NCBI GenBank assembly: GCA_023424275.1
Contig: JAFAED010000066.1
Coordinates: 1 to 7,603 of the forward strand
Direction of reading: 5' to 3'
DNA length: 7,603 bases
Source of the DNA: Pseudomonadota bacterium
Lineage (GTDB): Bacteria; Pseudomonadota; Alphaproteobacteria; Sphingomonadales; Sphingomonadaceae
In this document: positions 1 through 6,107 of the stretch, one piece after another
Layout of the letters: each line of letters opens with the position of its first letter
Numbering within the stretch: the stretch's first letter is position 1
The notes under the pieces: model-generated
Databases searched by the model: none
The model's input: the letters and a program-made list of their open reading frames with translations, nothing else
Told to the model about the DNA's origin: nothing
Translations under genes and position numbers: made by a program

Positions 1-418
1 CGGCGCGATATCCGCCGATCGACGAGATGTTGAGGATGCGGCCCGAGCGCTGCGCGCGCATGGTCGGGAGAATTGCGCGCGTGACGCCCAGCAGGCCAAA
101 GACATTGGTGCGATACACCGCCTCGACATCGGCCGCGCTCGCTTCCTCGACTGCGCCGAGCAGGCCGAAGCCGGCATTGTTGAGCAGCACGTCGATGCTA
201 CCGAAGGCTTCGACCGCCGCGGCAGCCGCCGCCTTGGCCTGTGCCTCGTCCGTGACGTCGAGCGCCAGCGCGAGCAGCCGTTCGCGCTGGCCCAGCGCTT
301 CGATGACGGCTTCGGCGCGGCGCGCGGTCGCGACAACATTGTCGCCCTGTTCGAGCGCCAATTTGGCAATGCGAAGCCCGAAGCCACGCGATGCGCCGGT
401 GATGAACCAGGTCTTCAT
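1..418 (-). CDS. Short-chain dehydrogenase/reductase, N-terminal part (cut by window edge)
   Basis: NAD(P)-dependent oxidoreductase of the classical SDR superfamily, presumably cytosolic; the substrate cannot be told. The frame is open for 139 codons from the start to the window edge. It begins MKTWFITGASRGFG. The cofactor-binding TGxxxGxG motif is at residues 7-14, NNAG at 80-83, the conserved Asn of helix 4 at N105, and the catalytic Ser is probably S133 in NISSIGG. The YxxxK motif lies beyond the edge. R33-R34 after the second strand hints at NADP(H) preference, which is an inference. The start at 418 is preferred over an in-frame ATG two codons upstream (424), because the GGAG at 430-427 is 8 nt from 418 but only 2 nt from 424. 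The gene diverges from the receptor-P450 operon across a 237-nt control region and may be co-regulated with it. SDR identity is firm; a role in the same pathway is a guess. Confidence 0.93.
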   Translation of the reverse strand, partial: MKTWFITGASRGFGLRIAKLALEQGDNVVATARRAEAVIEALGQRERLLALALDVTDEAQAKAAAAAAVEAFGSIDVLLNNAGFGLLGAVEEASAADVEAVYRTNVFGLLGVTRAILPTMRAQRSGRILNISSIGGYRA

Positions 419-428
419 AGTCATTACT

Positions 429-450
429 CCTCTGCTTGTGTTGACAGAGG
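429..450 (-). promoter_or_regulatory. Small hairpin covering the SDR ribosome binding site
   Basis: A perfect 6-bp inverted repeat, CCTCTG at 429-434 and CAGAGG at 445-450, is separated by 10 nt. Read on the minus strand, the CAGAGG arm nearer the SDR overlaps its Shine-Dalgarno sequence (AGAGGAG, 8 nt before the ATG at 418). In mRNA this fold would hide the ribosome binding site; in DNA it could be a short operator. The repeat is directly visible, the function is inference, and a 6-bp stem can arise by chance. Confidence 0.35.
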
Positions 451-458
451 TCGTGCTA

Positions 459-497
459 CGCCTTTGCGGCGGAGCGTGCCGTTCGCGCCTTGCGGCG
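459..497. repeat. Tandem pair of CGCC-TT(T)GC-GGCG elements, candidate operator half-sites
   Basis: CGCCTTTGCGGCG (459-471) and CGCCTTGCGGCG (486-497) are near-identical direct repeats 26-27 bp apart. Each is also a small dyad (CGCC...GGCG). The second lies within CGCGCCTTGC (484-493), which recurs inverted as GCAAGGCGCG at 566-575. AraC-family proteins often bind directly repeated half-sites, and this operon encodes one, so these are candidate binding sites. The high GC content makes chance repeats more likely. Confidence 0.3.
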
Positions 498-512
498 ACT
501 GTTCCGAAATTG

Positions 513-539
513 CGATGGCGTGTCCCGCCATCGATTTTT
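513..539 (+). terminator. Perfect 8-bp hairpin followed by a T run: possible terminator, attenuator or operator
   Basis: CGATGGCG (513-520) and CGCCATCG (526-533) are perfect inverted arms around a 5-nt loop, TGTCC. They are followed by A and then five T (535-539). The T run lies on the side facing the receptor gene; the other side has no comparable run, so as a terminator it acts on plus-strand transcripts. It sits 117 nt before the receptor start, between two divergent genes, where no upstream plus-strand gene needs to end. It could therefore attenuate the operon leader if the promoter lies upstream, shield the operon from stray transcription, or be a protein-binding dyad. The T tract is short, so strength as a terminator is doubtful. 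Confidence 0.45.
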
Positions 540-547
540 GCGCGCAA
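538..547. promoter_or_regulatory. Perfect TTGCGCGCAA palindrome, candidate regulator site
   Basis: A 10-bp perfect palindrome directly follows the hairpin/T run. With one mismatch per side the symmetry continues into the flanking T-rich and A-rich bases (535-550). A TTGACA-like hexamer is present on the minus strand at 557-552 next to it, but no convincing -10 element is seen at a suitable distance. Position in a divergent control region suggests an operator; the binding protein is unknown. Confidence 0.3.
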
Positions 548-643
548 GAAATGTCAAAACTCGTTGCAAGGCGCGCTAAAGCCAAACCGCCCCCGGCGAC
601 TTAGCTTTCCTGGCTGACAGGGCTCGCAGAAGCCCCGCCAATT

Positions 644-653
644 GGGAGAAGGA
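644..653 (+). promoter_or_regulatory. Ribosome binding site of the TonB-dependent receptor
   Basis: GGGAG at 644-648 lies 7 nt before the ATG at 656, with a second purine-rich stretch, AAGGA, at 649-653. This supports the 656 start. No clear sigma70-type -35/-10 pair could be identified between 548 and 640. Confidence 0.7.
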
Positions 654-655
654 CT

Positions 656-2875
656 ATGGCAGCTTTGCCTTTTGCGCGCGCCCTGCTGGCTGCGCTCGCC
701 GTTTCGACATCGACTTTCGCCATGGCGCAGGACGCGCCGCCCGCCGATGCCGGCGCCGACGACGGCGACATCGTCGTCACCGCACAGCGCCGCGAACAAT
801 CCTTGCTCGACGTGCCGCTGGCCGTCACGGCACTTGGCGGCGACACGCTGGCCGACCGCGGTATCACCAATTCCGCGCAGCTCGGCGATGCGGTGCCGAA
901 CCTCCAGATCAACAGCCCCTATGGCGATACGCAGCCCAATTTCTCGCTGCGCGGCATCGGGGTCGCAAACGAATATAACAGCAATCAGGCCTCGCCCGTC
1001 GGCGTCTATCTCGACGACGTCTATCTCGCGCCGCGCACCAGCCATGGCATGGGCCTGTTCGATCTTGACCGCATCGAAGTGCTGCGCGGACCGCAGGGGA
1101 CGCTGTTCGGGCGCAACACCACCGGCGGCGCGATCAACTTCATCACGAAGAAGCCCGGCCTGTCGGGCACCAACGGATATGTCCAGCTCGGCTATGCCAA
1201 TTACGACACCATCACCGCGCAGGGCGCCGTCGAGGCGACGCTCGCCGAGGATGTCGCGGGCCTCCGCCTCGCGGTGAATTATGCCAAGGGCGATGGACAG
1301 ATCAAAAATATCTTCCCCGGCGGGCGCGACGCAGCGTCGGTCGACACGCTGCAGGGCCGCGCGTCGCTGCGCGTCAAGCCGACCGAGACGCTCGACATCG
1401 TGCTGCGCGCCTATGCCGGACGCGATCGCGGGACGCAGGCCGCGGTGCACGGCCTCGAACCCTTCCGCACCGGGCTCGGCTTTTTCGAGACGAACGAAAA
1501 TCGCATCGGTGAGAACCGTACCGATGCGTGGGGCTTTTCGAGCAATATCGCGCTCGAACTGTCTGACACACTCAGCCTGACCTCGATCACCAGCTATGAC
1601 GGCGGCAAACAGGATCTCCAGCAGGCGGCCGACGGGGCGCCGATCGATGTGCTCGACATCAACTGGCGCTCGAAATATCGCCAGTTCAGCCAGGAGTTGC
1701 GCGCCAATTACGACGGCGACGGACTGACCTTCGTCGGCGGTCTTTTCTATGGCTGGGACCGCAATATCACCGACAACAGGTTCAACCTGCCTCTGCCCCC
1801 GGCGGGCGGCTTCTTCCAACACTATCGGCAAGTGCGCAAAAGCTATGCGGTGTTCGCGCAGGCCGATATCGACCTTGCCGACCGGCTCGTGCTGACGCTG
1901 GGTGCGCGCTATACCAAGGACAAGTCGCGCTACGACGACGCCTTCGCCTATCTGTTCGTCGGCGGGGTCGACGATCCGCAGACGCCGATCGCGACGACGG
2001 TGCCCTGCCCCGGCGTTGCGGGCACCTGCGCCTATGATCCCGCCGCGCGCTTTGCGCTCGCCGATACCAATAATGCGCTGACCGGCCGTGTGGCACTCAG
2101 CTATACCTTCGACAGCGGCATGCTGCTCTATGCGAGTTACAACCGCGGATATCGCGCGGGCGCGGTCAACGGCGGCGGCTACACCTCGTCGAGCGGCATC
2201 GGCTATATCGAGCCCGAGCGCGTCAACGCCTATGAAATCGGCATCAAGGGCCGCGCCGGCGGCCGCCTGCTCACTTATGCCGCCTCGGCCTTCTATTATG
2301 ATTATTCGAACCAGCAGTTGCAGGATACGCGCGCCGGCCCCGTTTCCTTCCTCGTCAACGCGCCGGCATCCGAGGTCTATGGGCTGGAGGTCGAAACGAC
2401 GCTGCGCCCGACCGACGGTTTCCGCATCGACGCCGCGCTCGGCTGGCTGCACTCGAAATATAAGGAGCTGACATTGCAGGGCGCCGACCTGTCGGGCAAT
2501 TCGCTGCCCTTCGCGCCCAAGCTGACGGCACAGCTGGGTTTCGAATGGGATATGCTCGAACTCGGCGGCGGCACGCTGACCTTCGCGCCGAATGTCGCCT
2601 ATTCGAGCCGCCAGTTCTTCTCGCCGTTCAACGAAATCGACGCGCCCGGCACGCCGCAGGTCAACGCCGAGTTGCAGCAGGGCGCGAACGCCAAGGTCAA
2701 TGCCTCGCTGAGCTGGTCGAACGACGCGCTGACCGTCCGCGCCTTTGCGAACAATCTCTTCGATCGCAAGACCTATGGTTATGGCCTCGACCTTCGCGGC
2801 GCGGGCTTCCCTTACAACTTCCTCATCCCGTCGGCGCCGCGCACCTATGGCGTCAGCGTCCGGTACAGCTTCTGA
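656..2875 (+). CDS. TonB-dependent outer membrane receptor
   Basis: A 739-residue outer membrane transporter that uses TonB/ExbBD energy to import a specific ligand into the periplasm. Residues 1-24 form a signal peptide with likely cleavage after A22-M23-A24. The TonB box DIVVTAQ is at 38-44, followed by a plug domain to about residue 165, with the typical SLRGIG, VYLDDVYLAP, DRIEVLRGPQGTLFGRNTTGGAINFITKKP signatures (split here across the plug). The rest is a 22-strand-type beta barrel ending in YGVSVRYSF with the terminal Phe used in outer membrane insertion. The length is normal for sphingomonad receptors of this type. The only two cysteines, C451 and C458, lie 7 residues apart in what looks like an extracellular loop. 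As first gene of a P450/alcohol/aldehyde dehydrogenase operon, it more likely imports a hydrophobic carbon source than a siderophore (inference). The family is certain; the ligand is unknown. Confidence 0.97.
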   Translation: MAALPFARALLAALAVSTSTFAMAQDAPPADAGADDGDIVVTAQRREQSLLDVPLAVTALGGDTLADRGITNSAQLGDAVPNLQINSPYGDTQPNFSLRGIGVANEYNSNQASPVGVYLDDVYLAPRTSHGMGLFDLDRIEVLRGPQGTLFGRNTTGGAINFITKKPGLSGTNGYVQLGYANYDTITAQGAVEATLAEDVAGLRLAVNYAKGDGQIKNIFPGGRDAASVDTLQGRASLRVKPTETLDIVLRAYAGRDRGTQAAVHGLEPFRTGLGFFETNENRIGENRTDAWGFSSNIALELSDTLSLTSITSYDGGKQDLQQAADGAPIDVLDINWRSKYRQFSQELRANYDGDGLTFVGGLFYGWDRNITDNRFNLPLPPAGGFFQHYRQVRKSYAVFAQADIDLADRLVLTLGARYTKDKSRYDDAFAYLFVGGVDDPQTPIATTVPCPGVAGTCAYDPAARFALADTNNALTGRVALSYTFDSGMLLYASYNRGYRAGAVNGGGYTSSSGIGYIEPERVNAYEIGIKGRAGGRLLTYAASAFYYDYSNQQLQDTRAGPVSFLVNAPASEVYGLEVETTLRPTDGFRIDAALGWLHSKYKELTLQGADLSGNSLPFAPKLTAQLGFEWDMLELGGGTLTFAPNVAYSSRQFFSPFNEIDAPGTPQVNAELQQGANAKVNASLSWSNDALTVRAFANNLFDRKTYGYGLDLRGAGFPYNFLIPSAPRTYGVSVRYSF

Positions 2876-2877
2876 CG

Positions 2878-4089
2878 ATGACCGACCTCAAGAACCCCGA
2901 CCTTTATGTCGGCGGCATGCCTTATGCCGAGCTCGCGGCGCTGCGCGCGGCGGGCTCGGTCCACTGGAACCCCGAAAGCGATGGCGCGGGCTTCTGGGCG
3001 GTGCTGGGGTTCGACGATATCGTCACTGTATCGCGACAAGCCGATCTCTTCTCCTCGGCGCATGAAAATGGCGGGCACCGCATCTTCAACGAGAATGAGG
3101 TCGGGCTGACCGGCGCGGGTGAGTCGGCGATCGGCATCCCCTTCATCTCGCGCGATCCGCCGACGCATACGCAGTACCGCAAGTTCGTGATGCCCGCGCT
3201 GTCGCCCGCAAGGCTCGAAGGCATCGAGGCGCGGATCGCCGAACGCGTCGAACGGCTGTTCGCCGACGTGCCGCTGAACGAGACGGTGAACATCCTCCCG
3301 CTGCTCACCGTGCCGCTGCCCTTACTGACCCTCGCCGAGCTGCTCGGCGTGCCGGCCGAGATGTGGCACGACCTCCACCGCTGGACCGACGCCTTCGTCG
3401 GCGAGGACGACCCCGATTTCCGCCAGTCGCCCGAAGCGATGGCGGCGGTGATGGGAGAATTCATAGGCTTCGCTTCGGCGTTGTTCGAAGAACGCCGCGC
3501 CAATCCGGGGCCAGACATCGCCTCGCTGCTCGCGAACACCGAAATTCACGGGCAACCCGTCCCGCTCGGCGACTTCATCGGCAACCTCATCCTCGCACTC
3601 GTCGGCGGCAACGAAACGACGCGCAATTCGATCAACCACAGCCTGATCGCCTTCGCGAACAATCCCGATCAGTGGGACAAGATCCGCGCCGATCCGTCGC
3701 TGCTGCCGAACGCGGTCAAGGAAATGGTGCGCCATGCGAGCCCCGTGATCCATATGCGCCGCACCGCAACGCGCGACACCGAACTCGGCGGGCAGGTGAT
3801 CCGCAAGGGCGACAAGGTGGTCGTCTTCTATCCTGCCGGGAACCGCGACCCCGCAATGTTCGCCGATCCCGACGCCTTCGACGTCACCCGCCCGATCCGC
3901 CAGCATCTCGCCTTCGGCGCCGGCACGCATGTCTGCGTCGGCTCGCGCCTCGCCGAGATGCAATTGCGACTCGCCTTTGCGCAAATGGCGCGTCATGTTC
4001 GCCGCATCGAGATATTGGGAGAGCCGAGCCGCGTGCGGTCGAACTTCATCAACGGCTTCAAGCGGCTCGACGTCAGGCTGGTGGCGTGA
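2878..4089 (+). CDS. Cytochrome P450 monooxygenase, CYP124/CYP125/CYP142-like
   Basis: A 403-residue soluble bacterial P450 that inserts one oxygen atom from O2 into a C-H bond, needing a ferredoxin and reductase that are not encoded nearby. The I-helix motif GGNETT is at 243-248 with acid-alcohol pair E246-T247. ExxR is E282-R285. The heme loop FGAGTHVCVG is at 346-355, with C353 as iron ligand. From memory, stretches such as GNETTRNSI, the residues after ExxR (SPV..MRRTATRDTELGG) and the C-terminal RSNFINGFKRL resemble the actinobacterial CYP124/CYP125/CYP142 group, which hydroxylates terminal methyls of branched lipids and sterol side chains. Substrate here is unknown. The start lies 2 nt after the receptor stop with no visible Shine-Dalgarno, suggesting translational coupling. 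The N-terminus (NPDLYVGGMPYAELAALRAAGSVHW) fits the family, so the next in-frame ATG (2917) is not preferred. Downstream alcohol and aldehyde dehydrogenases fit a primary alcohol product. Confidence 0.96.
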   Translation: MTDLKNPDLYVGGMPYAELAALRAAGSVHWNPESDGAGFWAVLGFDDIVTVSRQADLFSSAHENGGHRIFNENEVGLTGAGESAIGIPFISRDPPTHTQYRKFVMPALSPARLEGIEARIAERVERLFADVPLNETVNILPLLTVPLPLLTLAELLGVPAEMWHDLHRWTDAFVGEDDPDFRQSPEAMAAVMGEFIGFASALFEERRANPGPDIASLLANTEIHGQPVPLGDFIGNLILALVGGNETTRNSINHSLIAFANNPDQWDKIRADPSLLPNAVKEMVRHASPVIHMRRTATRDTELGGQVIRKGDKVVVFYPAGNRDPAMFADPDAFDVTRPIRQHLAFGAGTHVCVGSRLAEMQLRLAFAQMARHVRRIEILGEPSRVRSNFINGFKRLDVRLVA

Positions 4090-4970
4090 AGAACGAGAGC
4101 GTCTGGGACAATAAGGAGATCATCTGCGACGTCCTCGGCCGCGCGCCCGACGTCGAGATGGGGTCGATCGGCGACGGCTGGTCGCTCTGCCGCTGGCGCC
4201 AGTTCGTCGGCAGCTATACCCTCCCCGCGCTGCCGCAGCCGATCTTCACCGTCCATGTCGCGGGCAAGCCACAGGTGAAGACCTGGGACCGCGACGGCTG
4301 GACCGAGACAAGTTCGATCCCCGGCTGCGCGACGATCGTCCCCGCGGGCATGCCGACCGGCTGGCTCGTCGATGGCGAACTCGACGTCGTGACGCTGTCG
4401 ATGTCGTCGGACGTCCTCGCGGGCCAACCGCACGCCGACCAGTTCAACAAGATGCGCTTTGCCTTCGCCGACCCTTTGGGCGTCGCGCTGACACGCCAGA
4501 TCCTGTCCGAACTTTACGCGCCGCAGGCCGAGGAACGCACCGCCTATGTCGCGGCGATGGTCAATGCGCTGAAGGCCCATATCCTCTCGGGCCCGCCCGC
4601 GCACGGCAACCCGACCGAAATCCCGGTCTCGGACTTCTCGGCCTACCGCCTCCACAAAATCATGAACGCCGTGCTCGCTAATCCCGCCGAGGAGCATAGC
4701 CTCGAGGCGATGGCATCGGTCGCAGGGGTCACGCCATCGCATTTCTGCCGCCTGTTCAAGAAAGCGACGGGCATTTCGCCGCACCAATATGTCATGAAGG
4801 CACGGCTCGACCGCGCGCAGCAGATGCTCGTCCAGACCGACCTCAGCCTCGCGGCGCTGTCGGAGGCGACGGGCTTTACCAGCCAGAGCCATTTCAGCCG
4901 CGCCTTTCGCGCCTGGTTCGGCATGGCGCCGAGCGACTATCGCCAGCAGGAACGGCGCGGGCTTCACTGA
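4086..4970 (+). CDS. AraC-family transcriptional regulator
   Basis: A 294-residue DNA-binding regulator. Residues about 1-180 form a sensor domain with no recognisable catalytic motif, probably cupin-like. Residues about 188-288 are the AraC/XylS DNA-binding domain with two helix-turn-helix units: SLEAMASVAGVTPSHFCRLF (205-224) and LSLAALSEATGFTSQSHFSR (253-272), then FRAWFGMAPSDYR, the usual family signature. The GTG start at 4086 overlaps the P450 stop by four bases (GTGA), typical of translational coupling; no strong Shine-Dalgarno precedes it. An ATG at 4158 would give 270 residues and cannot be excluded. Lying inside the operon, it is probably produced with the enzymes it controls, giving positive or negative feedback. 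Likely targets are the 419-655 region and its repeats. Family is certain; effector and targets are inferred. Confidence 0.94.
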   Translation: MKNESVWDNKEIICDVLGRAPDVEMGSIGDGWSLCRWRQFVGSYTLPALPQPIFTVHVAGKPQVKTWDRDGWTETSSIPGCATIVPAGMPTGWLVDGELDVVTLSMSSDVLAGQPHADQFNKMRFAFADPLGVALTRQILSELYAPQAEERTAYVAAMVNALKAHILSGPPAHGNPTEIPVSDFSAYRLHKIMNAVLANPAEEHSLEAMASVAGVTPSHFCRLFKKATGISPHQYVMKARLDRAQQMLVQTDLSLAALSEATGFTSQSHFSRAFRAWFGMAPSDYRQQERRGLH

Positions 4971-4983
4971 ACGGAGACAGAGT

Positions 4984-6096
4984 ATGACCGAAGCGACGGC
5001 GGCCGTGGTGCGCCAGCCCGGCGGCGATTTCACGATCGAGACGATCGAGGTCGAAGCGCCGCGCGCGGGCGAGGTGCGCGTGCGGATCGCAGGCGTCGGC
5101 CTTTGCCACACCGACCTGATTTTCCGCGACCAGTTCGCGCCTTTCGCGCTGCCCGGCGTGCTCGGCCATGAAGGCGCGGGGGTGATCGAAGCGGTCGGCG
5201 AGGGCGTCGAAGGCCTCGCCGTCGGCGACGCGGTCGTTGTCGGTTTTTCGAGCTGCGGCGCCTGTCCGCGCTGCGACGAGCATCTGCCGAGCTATTGCCA
5301 AAGCTTCGTGCCGCTGAACTATGCCGGGATGCGGCTCGACGACGGATCGACCGCCTATGCCAAGGGCGACGAGCGGGTCACGTCGCATTTCTTCGGCCAA
5401 TCCTCCTTTTCGGCGCTCACCGTCACCCGCGCACGCAACGTCGTGAAGGTCGACACGTCGGACGTCGCGCTCGAATTGCTCGGGCCTCTCGGCTGCGGAT
5501 TCCAGACCGGCGCGGGCGGGGTGATGAACTCGCTAGCCTGCCCCGCAGGATCGAGCATCGCAATCTTCGGCGGCGGCCCCGTCGGCCTTGCGGCGGTGAT
5601 GGGCGCTGTAATCCAGGGCTGTTCGACGATCATCCTCGTCGAGCCGATCGCCGCACGGCGCGCCATCGCGAAGGACCTCGGCGCGACGCATGTCATCGAC
5701 CCCGCCGAAGCGGGCAATCTGACCGACGCCTTGCGCGCGATCGTCCCGGCAGGCCTCGATTTCGCCTTCGACACCAGTGGCGTCGTCGCCGTCATCGAAG
5801 CCGGACTCGCCGCACTCGGCAGCCACGGCGCGATCGGCCTCGTCGGCGTACCCGCAAAGGCCGACGCCGCGATCAGCGTCAATATCGCCGCGCTGATGAC
5901 GCCCGGCCACCGGATCATCGGGATCATCGAGGGCGACAGCGACCCGCAAAGCTTTATCCCCGAACTGATCGCGCATCATGCCGCCGGGCGTTTCCCGTTC
6001 GACAAGCTGATCCAGACCTTCCCGCTCGCCGAGATCAATGAGGCGCTCGGCGCGCAGGCGCGCGGCGAGTGCATCAAGGTCGTACTGATACCCTGA
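4984..6096 (+). CDS. Zinc-dependent alcohol dehydrogenase, aryl/allyl-alcohol (XylB/GeoA-like) type
   Basis: A 370-residue medium-chain dehydrogenase that oxidises a primary alcohol to an aldehyde with NAD+. Catalytic zinc ligands are C41 (GLCHTD), H62-E63 (GHE) and C171 (GPLGCG). Four structural-zinc cysteines are C91, C94, C97 and C105. The Rossmann motif GGGPVG is at 196-201, and E220 at the end of the second strand (LVEP) favours NAD+ over NADP+. The FFGQSSFSALTV segment and overall length resemble benzyl-alcohol dehydrogenase XylB and geraniol dehydrogenase GeoA as I recall them, suggesting benzylic or allylic alcohol substrates. The ATG at 4984 has GGAG 7 nt upstream, 13 nt after the regulator stop. 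It most likely oxidises the alcohol made by the P450. A role in formaldehyde/glutathione metabolism (class III enzymes) is less likely given the context. Superfamily certain; substrate inferred. Confidence 0.95.
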   Translation: MTEATAAVVRQPGGDFTIETIEVEAPRAGEVRVRIAGVGLCHTDLIFRDQFAPFALPGVLGHEGAGVIEAVGEGVEGLAVGDAVVVGFSSCGACPRCDEHLPSYCQSFVPLNYAGMRLDDGSTAYAKGDERVTSHFFGQSSFSALTVTRARNVVKVDTSDVALELLGPLGCGFQTGAGGVMNSLACPAGSSIAIFGGGPVGLAAVMGAVIQGCSTIILVEPIAARRAIAKDLGATHVIDPAEAGNLTDALRAIVPAGLDFAFDTSGVVAVIEAGLAALGSHGAIGLVGVPAKADAAISVNIAALMTPGHRIIGIIEGDSDPQSFIPELIAHHAAGRFPFDKLIQTFPLAEINEALGAQARGECIKVVLIP

Positions 6097-6107
6097 GGAG
6101 AGAGACG

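Noticed and set aside
41..49. Short match to the tRNA 3' end (gcccgagc) as a second attachment site
   Set aside because: Only 8 bases, also found at about 2210 inside the receptor gene; too short to be an attachment repeat.
441..469. TTGACA on the plus strand as a -35 element for the operon
   Set aside because: No acceptable -10 hexamer at 16-18 nt (the bases there read ttgcgg), and the hexamer lies inside the SDR leader.
27..617. Plus-strand open frame across the SDR gene and the intergenic region
   Set aside because: It is opposite a well-supported SDR with TGxxxGxG and NNAG motifs, and its own translation is Ser/Ala/Arg-rich without domain features.
620..635. GGGCT/AGCCC inverted repeat upstream of the receptor ribosome binding site
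   Set aside because: A 5-bp stem that does not cover the Shine-Dalgarno; too weak to call.
554..2452. Long open frame on the minus strand (632 codons) opposite the receptor gene
   Set aside because: Antisense frame fully opposite a clear TonB-dependent receptor; the translation is rich in Arg, Ala, Gly and Asp with no domain pattern, as expected from GC-rich codon bias.
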